64,000 nucleotides of DNA from Akebia trifoliata (lineage: Eukaryota; Streptophyta; Magnoliopsida; Ranunculales; Lardizabalaceae), in assembly GCA_017979445.1 (NCBI GenBank), contig CM030711.1, positions 6,541,221 to 6,605,220 of the forward strand, in the 5' to 3' direction. Each line of letters begins with the position of its first letter. Position 1 is the stretch's first letter. Below the pieces are notes generated by a model. The model saw only the letters and a list, made by a program, of their open reading frames with translations. It had not been told where the DNA came from and did no database searches. Shown in pieces: positions 24,301-36,139 of the stretch. The position numbers and the translations under genes were made by a program.

Positions 24301-27300
24301 TGATATCTGTATAGAAATCATAAGTTTTTCCTTAGGATAAACAAGGCACATCCCCATAAATATATGCAATTATGTATCCCTGTGGAAAAAATCTATGATT
24401 CTATGCACAAAATCATTATATATTTAAAAGATATAGATACCCCTCACCCCCCATATGATAAAGAATTTTTTTCCTTGAAGTGCTACGTGTTGTACTTTCA
24501 TTTGTTTAAATTTAATTTAAAACTTTTTATCACCTTAAATTAGTGTTCATACTAAATGTATAAAAGTAAATTAAGTAAACAAACGTGCAACATGGAGCCT
24601 ATTTGTCAAAAAAAAAAAAAATAGTATCACAAAGGCATATATACATATATAGTGGGGATGTCAGGAAGCAAATGGCCTCTTAGAACACCATATATCGTCC
24701 ATATCCCCAAGGTACATGCAATACCCCACCAACCACACATACTAGTCACGACGGGACAAATCCTTGTTGGTGATCAATGAGGGGTTTGAATTCAAGACCC
24801 TCCCTTTTTTTAGGGAGGCTCTGGCCGCTATGCCCAACACCCGTTGGTCATTGAGTAGGGATATCCATCCTCTATATGTTATATATTAAAAAAAAAAAAT
24901 TCTATGACACGATACTTTTGACTCTGAACTCATTTGCTATGGTAAAATCATCTCTCTATCACTAACAAAAATAACTATGTAAGAGTTTTACACACCTTTG
25001 ATCACTTGAGGCATGGAAAATTTGAGGAGTGGTTTGTCTTCTGGGCGAACAAGTTCCTTAAGCATCTCCAAAGGGACGGCGTCCTTAACTTTGTCAAGTA
25101 GACCATTGGGTAGCTGAAGTCCTCCCTCGTACATATTTAGTACATCTTGGAAGCTATCGAACTCCTTAGGAGTGCTATCAACAAAAGATTTAATCCCTGG
25201 GAGTAAAACTTGAACTATGGCTTTCAGAGCATATGCGAGGAAATCTGACATCTTCAAGTGTCCAAAACGTTCATCTCTCGGAACGTAAATGTCCAAGCTC
25301 AAGAGTGGCAATCTACTTTCAGTGCTGGTATCTGTTAAGATGATCAAAAAGAAGTTTGAAAACCAAAAATTCTTATTTCCAAAATATAAGACATCTAAAC
25401 ATCACAATTAGTCATGGACAAGTTTATGTGTCATATAAATCAAACTATAATCATCAAGTATTCATATTGGAATATCTAACCTCTTTCGGTAGGTGGTCGA
25501 CCAGTTCTTCCCCTCCGAGGATAAGGATACTCTGTGGACCCTCCAAGTATGGGACGTACGTATTTAGTTCCCTTGCCAGGATCCCCTAAATCATTGTAGA
25601 CTGCATAGTCGTAAACTCGATCCCATTCCTTGAGCTCTCCCAACCCATCTCCTCTCAGATTCAAAAGCTCTTGTTCTCTATACTTGCGTAGAGGCTCAGG
25701 CGTATGGTCTGGAAGGTAACTCTGCAGTAATTATCATCCAATTTATTTCTTATCTTACTTAATTATCATCTAATATATGACTATTTCATCCCTGATGAGG
25801 TCAGTTATTATTTAAATTGTACCTTGCATGTTTAAAAAACAAGCAAAAATAAACCCTTATAGCTAGTTTAATTACAAAAATGGTCGTGTATATCATTACC
25901 ATCCCAGGACATTTTTAAAATATATGTTTAAACGGATCATAAACCCATACTGGTATTTATTTAAGAGAGATTTATCGGGCAGACCTATCTATTATAATTT
26001 TATTTAAAAAGCTCCTGTACCTTATCAAGTTTGGTACTTAACAAATTTTACTTTATGAATCAGTCAAGCATGATTAATTTAGTAAGATTTCAAATCTCAC
26101 TAAGAGTTGCTAGTTCGGTATGGATTATCAAATTTGGCAATCCAACACTACTAAGTTCAAGATTTCATGGAAAAACTCATATTCAAAGATATTTTTTATC
26201 ATAAAAATGTCATTTTTGAGCTTGATCGAATGTGTTTAAAATAGATGGCTACCAAACTCCCAATTTAAAACTAAAATTCAATTGTGAAAATGATTATTGT
26301 TTTTCAAATGTCTTAGAATTTTTCCTATATAATCTTGTGGCATCAGATCATGTTTTTGAATGCTACAAATTAATGCAGTTAGTACTCACTCCAAGGTATG
26401 ATTAGTAATAAATTAAATGCATCAATTTGAACTTTATGATGGGATCCCACTCCAAGGTTTGCTAGGTTACAAACTTGATAAAATAAGGTTTGGTGAGGAA
26501 GAGCAACTCCAACGCATCTTCCAAAATCTCTTCCATTTCCTTCAACTGCTATTTTAACATGCAAAATTCATTAGAGGAGTTTCTAACGTAGCACTTCTTC
26601 CATTTTTTATTTGTTTTTTGACTTCAAAATTTTGACAATTGAGTAGGGGTTTCATAGGATTTTTATCTTGGGTTGAATAAAAAAAAATATTAAAATATTT
26701 ATAAATCATCACTTTGGAAGATATGGTTAGAGGGCAAACACCTTGAATATCCGAAACAACGATCCATTATGAAATATCAAAATGGAGTTTCCCCTTGGAG
26801 TTGTCCTAACAAATTTAATAAAGTAAGAGTATCTCCAATGGAGATGTTAAAATCCACAAGTTAAAGATGCCACATAGGCACTTTTATCAGATGTTAGCCC
26901 ATTTTTAACAAGTGAAGTAACTTAACATGTCTAAGAACTCCAACTTACACACTAGTGCACACAGACGTTACCACTTTTTTGTGACTATTGATTTGTTATT
27001 TAAAAATTTTAAACTAATAAAATAGTCATTGATGACTATTGTTTTCAAAACTAACACATTAGCAAGTTGTGGCTAGCCAAACTCCCAGTCACACTTAACT
27101 CACACATTAGCATTTGACACCCTTAACAAGTCCCTTAACTTGCCCGTTGGAGCAAATTTGCTGGTTAAATTTTAGCTTCTTACATTAACACGTCCACTAA
27201 CTTGTCCATTGCAGATGCTCTAAGGATCTCTTGGAGTTGTCAGAACTCCAATAGAGCTTTTGTAATAAAATTGCAACAGTTAGGTCTGCCGAGTAACTCT

Positions 27301-30300
27301 CTTTATTTAAATAGAAAATTTAAAATATGTTTCAAAATATCATAAACCAATTTCAGGTTTAGGATTTTTTTTTAAATAAAAAGATATAAGGTGAATACTC
27401 CTTTTGATGAAAATAATTATAATTATTAAATACTAAAAGAGAGTTGGTATTTAGTTTTTGAAAGTGGAGGAAATCTTTGAAAGAATAATATGAGGAGACG
27501 AGAAAAAGTTCTTCCCATGGAGCAATGGGGGAAGTAATAAGTCTCCTTCAAAATTTAAAAAAAAATCTTTTGGAAAAAAAATTCTAGCAAAAGGTACAAT
27601 CATTAGCTGCAAATCAAAATTTTCAGGGAAAATGATTTTCCAAACACTCACACCACATACTAATCTTACACAAGTTGGAAACCCCAAATTATTTGACAAC
27701 CCTTAAATTTTTTCCCGCAAAAACTCATTTTCTTCTCTTCATTTATTTGACAAGTTTTTTTTTTGGGTACAAATTTAATTTTTTTTATTCTAGACTTACT
27801 CTGTAATCTCTGGTTCTTGATACGGGGAAATTGAAAGAAGGGGTTAGTTGCTCATATTAGACTATGGTCAAAGGGGTATGTCAAGGGTTTGAAAACTCAG
27901 AGGTACCACATATACAAACCAAAATCTAGAATGGTATATCAAAATTACCCCACAATGGATAGCAAAAATATAAGGGAAAATTACTTAAAGGACCCTGGTG
28001 GAGGGATTTATTTTAAATAGTCCCTAAGTTTTGCACGACAGCTTGATATGACATTTAATTAACTTTTTATTTCTTAACGGTCCTTCATTATTGGCAAACT
28101 CACTGCTTTTTTTATTTACTGTCAGTTCACCATTTTTTATTTATGGTCAAACTCGACTATTTTGATTTACTCTTGAATTCATCACTACTTTTTAAGTAAA
28201 AGTGGTGAACTCGACATTGGTAAAATCCACCCATTTTTAATTTTCGAGTTCTTTCAATTAAAATACATGCAAAGATGGACTAAATACTTGATATAATGAT
28301 TTGTTTAGATGATTTCAACCAAAAAAAATAATTTTTGATCGATTTTCATCCAAAAACTAAGAAGAAAAAAAAGATGAAAAAACTCTAATTTTTTACATAA
28401 ATTTTCAAAATATTTGAAAAATCCATTAAAAATGGTTTATTCTTCTTTCTTAAATCCTTTTTGACGGAATATATTGAATCTCCTAAACTCAATTAAGATG
28501 TCAAAAATCTAATTTTTTTTTATAAAAACAATGAATTCAAATGATTACGACATTCAATTGTGAGAAATGTAAGACGTGAGTTCCAGGGACTGTTAAGAAA
28601 AGAAAAGATTACTAAATGGACTATTAAGAAACCGTCCAAAACTTATGGATTATTTAGAAAAAAAATCCATCTTCCAAGGTCCTTCAAATAATTTTCCCAA
28701 AATACAATCATGCTCTTGAGGGGGGTCATATGCTAATTTCTTAACAATTATTGCAATGTAAAAGGTTAGAAAAAGAAGCAATAATTGAGGGTAAGAAAAA
28801 ATATGCAATAATTGAGGGAAAAAAGAAGTAAAGAAAGGTAGAGGTAGCATCATCTCTGGGCCCAATTGCAGTAGCACTAACTACAACAACAGCAATTAAT
28901 TATAATAAGGTTGTCAAGGGATCGGGTCGGTCTTAGACCAATCCAAGAAGGATTGGGTTATACTTAGACTTGATCCATTAAGAATTGGATCCAAATATCG
29001 TCGGATCAGGTTATCAGGATCCATCTCTAACAATTTGATCGTGTCCAGATCAAATCAGATCCAGTTAGATATATGAAATATCAAATTGTATAATATAATT
29101 CATAAAATATCATTTTATTTGATTGGGACATGGTTGATCAAGAACTCATCTGATAGACTCGATCCAGATCCAAAGTTATTTGATTGGATCAGATTTCGAG
29201 TTTGATGTCTTATCAATAAATCACATGTTTATTTATCGAGAGATTCTATTGGCAAATCAACACCAACTTTTACTTACAACGTACCATTCCTTTTAAAATT
29301 AAACAACTATTTACTTAATAGATTATTGTGTTATAAGTAAAAGTTGGTGTGTTAGTTGAAACTTTCTTATTTATTTATCAGTCGTGCTGCGGTGACTTCA
29401 AGATTGTACCTCATGTCGTACATTCTGTTGTGAAAGTGAAAGTGTGGAATCATACGTGTTTTTGACTCATACCTCAATGGAAAGTATTTATGATTCCTAC
29501 ACATTTTCAGATTAGGATGTACGATATGAGGTATAATCTTTAAGTCAGTTTAACATTAGTCTTTATTTATTTATGTACCTTGTTTGCGAAGAAAACCCGG
29601 TCGTACTTGTATCGATCAGTCGGGTAAACCCAAGAATTGCAGATGAAGTGGACCCGACCCGCTCCAGGAATGCCTTCAAGTGTGAGGGTTTTGAGGTAGA
29701 ACTCATTGCTGTGATGGTTCTTTATGATGAAAGCTCCAGGAATCCCCTGAGTATCATCCCATTCAAATGTAACCTTGAATTCAAACTCACCAGCTGTTAC
29801 CCTGATATCTGATGTAAACCAATCTTCTAAGTGGGCAGTCTTCCCTAGCTTCCCTCCCAAATCATTTTCTACAGATACCAAAATATAAACATTATTATTT
29901 ATTTTAAAATGTTAAATTTTTTTAAAAAAATATTTATATATTTTTTGTATTTTTATGATTCTAGACAAGTTATATTTGAGTCCATGGTGGTTCAAGTTGA
30001 GTTTTAAAATAGAGTTGTGATGGAGTGACCTCAAGATTGTACCTCATATCGTACGTACTAACGTGAAATTTCACATCAGGATGAGCAATATTAGATACAA
30101 TCTTGAAGTCATTTCAACATTATTTTTTAAAATATATTATAAACATTATGCTTAATTAAACAACCAACCACCCCAAAAGATCAATCTATTTGAGAAGAGG
30201 AGAACTATGAATATAAGAGAATCACAAGGCTTAAATGGGATATGAGACACATGAGAATAGAGGAAAATAAACACTCAACATGGCTCATGAAAAAACACAT

Positions 30301-32999
30301 GACCCAAATCATGTAAATACAAAATCTAAAATCATGATTTATGTATTGAAATGGATTCAAGATCAGTAAAGAAAAAAAAAGATGCAAGCACACAAAAAAA
30401 AATATAGATTTATATGGTTCCCTTAAGATTGAGGAATGTCCATAGGTCAATCCTAGTTCCACTATGAAGATAGAGTTCTTTGTTATATATTAGACCCTTT
30501 CACCGAATAAAGAGATATATATATACTCTGATAAACTTAATTAGGGTTTTGCATATCATTAGTAAATGTATAAAAATACCCTAACCAAAATTCGGGTTAG
30601 GGGGTGAATAGAGGGACCGATAGCCTCCTTGTGACCCCCTAGCAAGGTCAACATCGAATTCAATCAACAAAAATATATTGTAAAATGATTAATAGTAATT
30701 TCTTGTTGAACAATACGACTAGGCTTCACATATCATAATAATTTATTCTCCGGATAAGCATCACTGGAATATACATTAATCTGATACATATAAACCTAAC
30801 TATTGGATTTGTCAGGGTTGTGTATTTTTTTGCGAGTCTCCAGATCCCAACCCTTAATTTAATTGTTAGGTGTGTTATTAAAAAATTAATGTGTGGTAAT
30901 AATTACATAAAAAAATTGCAATGATGTAAGAGATCTAAAAAAGAATCTTAGAATTTGTCTAGTTGCACATTAAAGTTCGCATACATCCAAGAAAGTGGTG
31001 GTCCACTTAATAATGGTCAAGATGAAACCTATTAAGGATCAAGACATGTGTCCTTTAGATCTAAAAAATACTCTAAAAGATTAGATTCTTAATTTTCAAA
31101 ATCATAAAATCATTTTTTCTTGAAATAACACCAAGGACTTTACGAAACAATGCACCCAGACGGAGAAAGGATCAAAGGAAAGAAAATGAGAGGACAATAA
31201 TATACTTGAAAGAGACATGAATTCATTATTTATTAATTATTATATATATATATTTATATTGTTAGAAATGCTCTTAAATAATTTTTGATCATTTTCAAGA
31301 CAAAGAATATGCTTTAACTAAAGACAACCATAGATAGAGAAGAAACAAAGAAGAATCGAGATAAAATGGCTCTCCCACGTGGCATACTCAATTGACTCTC
31401 TCTAACGTGACATTTGCGAGAATAATAGATTTATACATCTCGGGATATATAAAGTGCAATTGTGTAATCTAAAGAGTACAGATCTATGATTCTAGCACAT
31501 GTCATGCCAATGGAGTTGATTGAGTATGCTACATGCCTAATCAGATTATCACAATTCAATTCAATATTTGATAAAGACAAGACAAAAAGTATCATTATGT
31601 GTGAAATAAAAAAGTGCAAATAATTTAGGATGCATTTGGTGCATTATTTTCAATTAAATTTTCTCTCAAAAGATATAATATAATTCTTTCTTTCAAAAAG
31701 CATCTTTTTTTTTTACACCCTTTAGAAGGTAATGGGAAGTTTATTACAATAGATCCTTCTAGTAAGAGGGCTGTCAATTGATTGATTCTATATTTCTGAT
31801 TTTTATTGGATCTCAAGATCCACGACGATCCAATAACAATTGGATCTGAATTGAGTTAAATCCTATATTAAATACAAAATCTAAATAAATTTCATATATA
31901 AAATAAAATATATAATATTCCTTTTATACTTTCTTACATTTTATCAGATTTGGGTAAGATCAATTCAAAATTGATTCAATAATCTACTAGATCCTTGTCA
32001 CATTCTAAATCCTTGACCTAGAACTGAAGTTATTGGATTGGAACATATAGAATTATTAGTCTGATACTTCCAAACAATGAATAATTAAATTAATATAATA
32101 AATAAAAAAACAAACTATTTATTGTAGATTTCAAGAGGTTTCAAGAGGGTATATTTAATTTTTTTAAATAAATATTTTCAATTATTCCTTCTAAGCCAAC
32201 CCAAATAAGCAAGTCAACTACAATAGAACATTAGGAAATTTCTCAAATAATTACAGACATTTTGCTTTATTTCAAACGTGTCGCCGTGTTGACAGAGTTA
32301 TCACATAGTGTTGACACTTAGAAAGTGATTTGTCAACATTGTAAAACTTTCAATATTTCCAAAAACTTCACTAATTATTTGGAAAATTTCTCTAGACCAT
32401 TTTGTGAAATATTTTTCTTAAATTAAATATGATACCTTGTAAGAACATCAAGGATGATACACTTCATACCATGAACATCCATCACTCTCTCTCTCAATAT
32501 GTATGTAGATATTTGACCATAATCGTGAGGTGGTCCAACAATTGAACGGTCACGATCGAAGTAATTCTCGAAGCTCATCTGTTCATCACACAGCATATTC
32601 CTATAACACCACGTGACGTACAGATGTGCGGTCCGAAATATTCCATCAAGTTCAACTAAGAAAATTAAAATATCACCAATAATTACAAATTAACCTTTGA
32701 CTAAGCTTAGGAATAATCATCAAAATTTCCAAATTACCCCTGTCTTATGAAACAAGAAAACTAAAGAGATTATGGAAACTAAGCAGAGATATTTCACCTG
32801 GATCGCTATGAACAGAGCTAATAAGCTGCAAAGAGACTCGTTTCCCTAATAACTCGTCGAAACGATCCTCAAGTGATGCCTTGAAATCGTTGAAGTCCAA
32901 CGCATTCTTCTTCATCAACACAACTGACCCTTTGATCTTCTTCTTTCCATCTTGGCATTTGTTGCATAAAAGTATATCTAGAATTTTCTGAAACATCAT
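18786..32999 (-). CDS. LOX: 9-lipoxygenase, complete, 9 exons
   Basis: Non-haem iron dioxygenase that adds O2 to linoleic/linolenic acid. Exons, in gene order: 32999-32798, 29868-29579, 25721-25481, 25331-24996, 23918-23833, 22405-22298, 22200-21896, 20885-20622, 19545-18786. Phases join to 2592 nt, 863 aa, usual for plant LOX. Exons 1-2 hold the PLAT/LH2 domain; the catalytic domain follows ([12 protein letters not shown] in exon 3). Iron ligands by family alignment: His517 and His522 (HQLISHW), His710 and Asn714 (HAAVN), and the C-terminal Ile863 (PNSVSI). Thr579-Val580 (ERTVFPG) is the pair typical of 9-LOX, and the N-terminus is not a transit peptide, so cytosolic 9-LOX is the inference. 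The first of two adjacent ATGs is used. After the exon 8/9 join the chain ([14 protein letters not shown]) is about three residues shorter than remembered relatives. Introns 1, 2 and 7 are long and full of repeats. Confidence 0.96.
20190..20395. repeat. Palindromic repeat M5 (lipoxygenase intron 8)
   Basis: GACTCATTGTTCATTTTAAT, AACATGAATAACGAGATCAC and the inverted partners GTGATCTCGTTGTTCATGTT, GAACAATGAGCC. Similar unit at 22490-22810; parts recur at 9430-9560, 42380-42835, 61730-62035 and 63660-63700. Confidence 0.65.
21060..21830. repeat. Cluster of inverted repeats with AAAAATCAGCCCATTCC core (lipoxygenase intron 7)
   Basis: The phrase AATCAGCCCATTCCAAA or its complement, joined to GATCATCCTCAC / GAGGATGATCTC, recurs about six times in alternating orientation. 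GA and TA microsatellites lie inside at 21281-21335. The same unit occurs at 49955-50185 and 59040-59300. Confidence 0.7.
22490..22810. repeat. Palindromic repeat M5 (lipoxygenase intron between exons 5 and 6)
   Basis: ACTGTTTATTTTAATTACC, CAAAACGTGAATGACC and GTGACTATTTCGCTGG pair with CCAGCGAAATAGTCAC, ATCATTCACGTTTTG and AAAATGAATAGTGAG. Confidence 0.7.
23142..23311. mobile_element. Palindromic MITE, superfamily M1 (lipoxygenase intron)
   Basis: Inverted repeat with arms AATAATGCTGAAG and CTCCAGCACGACTCT, and a core of AATCATAGATTCTTTC / GAAAAGAATCTATGATTCC. It lies in the lipoxygenase intron between exons 5 and 6. Confidence 0.8.
23468..23650. mobile_element. Palindromic MITE, superfamily M1
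   Basis: Arms GTGCTGGGGTGACACAAAG and CTTTGTGTCGTTTCAGCATT, core AACCATAGATG / CATCTATGGTTATG, and the phrase TCTGACGTGGGCATG. Close to a full hairpin. Lipoxygenase intron between exons 5 and 6. Confidence 0.75.
24030..24205. mobile_element. MITE, superfamily M1 (lipoxygenase intron 4)
   Basis: Inverted pair around AGAATCATAGAGTTTTTC and GAAAAAATCTATGATTC, with ACAAACTTCCCCCAAACTC and its partner GAGGAGAGTTTGAAAG at the ends. Confidence 0.6.
24285..24425. mobile_element. MITE, superfamily M1 (lipoxygenase intron 4)
   Basis: ACTCTCCTGACATGATATC, GAAATCATAAGTTTTTCC, GGCACATCCCCATAAATATA and GAAAAAATCTATGATTC. It lies less than 100 bases from the copy at 24030-24205. Confidence 0.55.
24640..24860 (-). 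mobile_element. SINE-like repeat, family B
   Basis: Shares CCTCTTAGAACAC, the phrase AAGGTACATGCAAT and TTGAATTCAAGACC with 47745-47945. Read on the minus strand it starts with a tRNA-like head with a box-B-like string (GGTCTTGAATTCAAACCCC). Ends are uncertain. It lies in the lipoxygenase intron between exons 4 and 5. Confidence 0.5.
26825..27225. mobile_element. MITE of the AGAGCATCTCCAATGG type (lipoxygenase intron 2)
   Basis: Left end AGAGTATCTCCAATGGAGAT and right end TCCATTGCAGATGCTCTA are inverted. The phrases AACTTGCCCGTTGGAGC and CACATTAGCA recur inside. This is a common plant MITE end type. Confidence 0.65.
27975..28660. repeat. Dispersed repeat R2 (lipoxygenase intron 2)
   Basis: AAAATTACTTAAAGGACCC at the start, AAGTAAAAGTGGTGAACTCG in the middle, TTACTAAATGGACTATTAAG at the end. 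Same orientation as 11850-12640. Confidence 0.6.
28915..29215. repeat. GGATC-rich repeat (lipoxygenase intron 2)
   Basis: GTTGTCAAGGGATCGGGTC, GATCCATTAAGAATTGGATCC and GGGACATGGTTGATC match 57937-58260 in order and spacing. Confidence 0.55.
29250..29368. mobile_element. MITE, family M4, diverged (lipoxygenase intron 2)
   Basis: ATCAACACCAACTTTTACTT and AAGTAAAAGTTGGTGTG pair, with a longer loop than other copies. Confidence 0.6.
29380..29560. mobile_element. Palindromic MITE, superfamily M1
   Basis: Arms AGTCGTGCTGCGGTGACTTC and AAGTCAGTTTAACATTA, core with GAATCATACG and TTATGATTCC. It ends about 19 bases from lipoxygenase exon 2, in intron 2. Confidence 0.7.
30008..30124. mobile_element. 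Palindromic MITE, superfamily M1, core-deleted
   Basis: Arms TAGAGTTGTGATGGAGTGACC and AAGTCATTTCAACATTATT are kept, but the central CATAGAT core is missing, so this is an internal deletion copy. It lies in lipoxygenase intron 1. Confidence 0.6.
31372..31550. mobile_element. MITE, superfamily M1 (lipoxygenase intron 1)
   Basis: Ends GTGGCATACTCAATTGACTC and GTTGATTGAGTATGCTAC pair. The core holds AATAGATTTATACATC and AGATCTATGATTCTAGCAC. Confidence 0.6.
31765..32070. repeat. GGATC-rich repeat (lipoxygenase intron 1)
   Basis: GGGCTGTCAATTGATTGATTC and CCAATAACAATTGGATC, then an AT-rich middle, as in 57937-58260. Confidence 0.5.
32233..32390. mobile_element. Palindromic MITE, family M2 (lipoxygenase intron 1)
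   Basis: GAAATTTCTCAAATAATTACA and CTAATTATTTGGAAAATTTC as ends, with GTTGACAGAGTTATCACAT inside. It lies about 45 bases from the unidentified exon-like fragment. Confidence 0.75.
32437..32657 (-). other. Unidentified exon-like coding fragment inside lipoxygenase intron 1
   Basis: On the minus strand an open frame of about 72 codons runs between an AG acceptor (TTCTTAG at 32658-32664) and a GT donor (ACAAG, then GTATCA) and is less AT-rich than its flanks. It includes [15 protein letters not shown] and [17 protein letters not shown], which read like real protein, but I do not recognise the family. It is not part of known lipoxygenases. Splicing it in would fit the phase of exon 1, but would put exon 2 out of frame and reach a stop within three codons. 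It is best explained as a captured fragment of another gene, or possibly a poison exon. A small palindromic MITE lies next to it at 32233-32390. Confidence 0.55.
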
Positions 33000-33113
33000 T
33001 CCAACAAGAGAGATAAAGAGAGAGCCCAAGGAGTAGAAGAAGAAGAACAAGAACAAGAAGAAAGAAAGAGTCCAAAGAGGAGGTGATTGGAAAGTTGGAG
33101 ATTTTTGAGGTAT

Positions 33114-33121
33114 TATTTATA
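33114..33121 (-). promoter_or_regulatory. TATA box of the lipoxygenase gene (candidate)
   Basis: TATAAATA on the minus strand, 115 bases upstream of the lipoxygenase ATG, followed by a CT-rich leader (CTT repeats on the minus strand at about 33030-33066). Spacing fits a plant core promoter with a leader of about 80 nt. Confidence 0.6.
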
Positions 33122-33544
33122 GGCAAAGATATCACAAAATATAATTCTTCAGAGGAAGCTTCACTTGTTTAAATGTAATTTATGGTTTTTTTGTTCTTTT
33201 TGTGAAGACTTACAGAAAGACTTCTTATTTTCTCTTACTTAAATCTTCAAATTTTTTAAATACTGATGGTTGGTGGGACCATGACAACTTCAATATTTAT
33301 CTTTAAAAATTAATAATAAATAAAATTGAATTGTAGGCCCCTATGTTTTTTATGATACAAGTAGTTATTATTATTTCTTGTCCATTCTTTTAAACTTATT
33401 TCCATTTAATTTTTTATTTTAATAATTTTGATAGACATTTTATTAAATTTTAAAATAACCAATCTAATCTCTTCTACATGGGTTTTTAACAGGAAGATGT
33501 GCTTCACATGTCTCTCAATTTTATAGTCTATTTTTTTTTTTTTT
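33122..33544. promoter_or_regulatory. Upstream region of the lipoxygenase gene
   Basis: About 420 bases between the TATA box and the first MITE (33545-33646). AT-rich with no gene. Proximal promoter elements would be expected here, but none can be named with confidence. Confidence 0.35.
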
Positions 33545-33646
33545 AGAGAGCTGATATTGCCTCACCAACTTTTATTAATGCCCAATTAATTCTTCACACA
33601 ATTGGTGTGGTGTTAGTAAAAGTTGGTGTGGCAATAGTAACTCTCT
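33545..33646. mobile_element. Palindromic MITE, family M4
   Basis: GAGAGCTGATATTGCC, CACCAACTTTTATTAATGCC, GTGTTAGTAAAAGTTGGTGTG and GGCAATAGTAACTCTC. It lies upstream of the lipoxygenase promoter, about 420 bases before the TATA box. Confidence 0.75.
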
Positions 33647-35884
33647 TTTTAATGGCATTTAAGTTGGATGAGATAAGGTGACATGTTAGGGCTGCGTCAA
33701 AGTATTGTTACCCAATCCAAAGAAACATAATTGCACATTTTGTAATGGGTAGGTGGAACACTTTTAAATGTTTGTGGTAGGTCATATTATTTCAGCTTCA
33801 TCGAAATTACAATGATTGACTCTCTTTAGCACATAAAAGAAAAAAATTATTACAGTTTCAAAGAAAACTTTAGATTTTTTTATTTCTTATTGTGGGAGCT
33901 ACATATCTAAAGATCTGTTATATAAATCTTTTGTCCACATCTATCTTCTTTGTCATAATTTCTCATGGTACTTGTAGATGCACGTTTTCGCTCTACCTCG
34001 AGATCCCCCCCTGAGAGTTCATAACTTGGTGGATTACCTACAATAAGACCATTTCGACAATCAAGTTAGAAACTAGTGCCGAACTAATAAAGTGTTCTCA
34101 TAGAAGATTTTTTCTAACCTTTTGTGTGAGTTGCTATATGGTATTTATAGAGTTTCCTGCTTGTGGATTTTCCAGGATCCTTCAATGATTTATGATGGAG
34201 TAGTTGTGTCTGCTCCCTGATCTGTTAGTTACAGGAGTTGCTATACCTGTCTTGTTAGGGCAGGAGCAGTTTCAACCAATCTGTCAGGTTGGAGCTGTCA
34301 CATCTGACCTGTCAGACGTGGAATTGTCACCTTCGATCTGACAAGTTTTACAGGCACCCAACCTACTCTTTTAGAGTGCACATGAAATCAATTTTGATGA
34401 AGTTTGGTATATTCTCTGCTTGACTCGGAGAATCGGTTATGATTTTCTAAAATTATCATGTGTCAATCGCTCTGAGGAATACCCTCCACAGTACCCATCT
34501 AAGACATACCCTGGCAGTTCAAAAGTTTGCCCAAATAAAGAAATAAGTAATTCGTTATCCTTTTATTTTTGTATAGTTTGATCAGGAAGCCTATTTTTAA
34601 TGAGATCAGTAACTTCGCAATAACAAGATTTGAACCTAGTTCTATGATAGATTTTACAAATTGATTCAATAGTTTACTATCCTTGCATTCGCATACACGC
34701 ACGCACATTCTATTCTGTAAACTTTTTTTATTTAAGTGTGTGTTTGGTAACACTTCTAAAGTCTAAATGAAGGTGGTCCACCTTTAAAATTCAAATTTCA
34801 AAGTTTTATTTCCTTCTGTTTCATTTCAAATTTCAAACTTCAAAACTAAAATTTAGAAATTTTCAACCAACGACGGAGAGACGTCGGATGAAATTTCCAA
34901 AGTCTGATTCTAGACTTCACACTTCAGAATTGTTACCAAACATAACCTAAATGTTCTTTTTTTTCTTTTAAATTTCATGATTATCATCATGATTTTTGGG
35001 ATAATGATCAATCCCTTTCTATATTGAGCTTGATTATTAATTTGGAATCTTTATTAGTCTTTTTCTACATTTTTTATAACTGATTTGTAACCTTGGATAG
35101 ATATCGTTAGTGTCTTTTTGTACCTATCCCCACTTCCACCATGTAAATCTTGACATAAATCTCAAAATATTTGTAAACGAATAAGTCTTTGCAAACTACT
35201 TGAAGTGACACAAATATATATAAAAATCGATTTTTGAAATTTGCATAACTTAAGATCTGTGCCATGTTTCCCAATCTTCTTGTTAATTCCTTGCAGATAC
35301 TCTAGAGATGTACGTACCCATCAAAAACATTTCCATGTTTAAGTTAGATTGCAATCTAAATTGTCTCTAACTAATATATTATTTTTGTTCCACATTTACA
35401 GATTTCTTTAGTCTACATCTTTCTAGCAAATTTGATTCAATGTTCTTTTGAGGTTTAGATAATTGATCCCAATCATAATTCATAGCTGACACCATAATTA
35501 TTTTTTGGATCATGATTATTGTTTTATAATGATCCTCGATTTGGTGGTCTTTATTGCTCTCTTTCTAAATTATCCTAATTTATACATCACTTCGTATAGT
35601 TCAATGTATCCAATAACGATTTTTACTAGGATCTATTGTATGCACATGTCATCACTCACCTGATCAAAATCTTTGGGTATTAATAATTGTTTATATATTT
35701 TCTCCAGATGGCACATATATAATAAAATGAACATTACAGTCATATTTTTGTCCGATTCTCTCGATATAATTTTTTTTTCAAAGTCTCACGTGTAAGTTCT
35801 ATTTGTTTTAATGTTTTAAAGAGAAAATTTTAAGGCTCATTCTCTATCATACAACGACACTTCACCTACCTAAAATATGCATGA
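33647..35884. other. Intergenic; possible LTR fragment at about 33960-34500
   Basis: 33960-34500 is more balanced in base content than its flanks. It has a TATA-like string (GGTATTTATAGAG) and recurring CTGTCAGG / GACCTGTCAG phrases, as in LTRs of plant retroelements, but no second copy is present. The rest is AT-rich without recognisable content. Confidence 0.3.
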
Positions 35885-36090
35885 GTTGGGACCGTTGACT
35901 CATGGAAATGATCGATGCCAACTATTTCAAAGCAAAATCCAAACACTTGAGATTTATGCTTACCTTGATAACACGTATCTTAAATATACTTATAAATCTC
36001 ACCCAATTTAGGGTTTTGCCTTTAAACGTGGGTTCGTGTTTTTTTTTTCATGCATGAGTCATTCTTCATGAGTCAAGGGATCTGACCGTG
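35885..36090. mobile_element. Palindromic MITE, family M3
   Basis: GGACCGTTGACTCATGG and CATGAGTCAAGGGATCTGAC as ends, with inner AAATCCAAACACTTGAGATT and ATAAATCTCACCC. Confidence 0.7.
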
Positions 36091-36139
36091 TATGTTTATA
36101 TGATCAGATTTTTACTTCTTTTAAACTGCCCATTTATTT

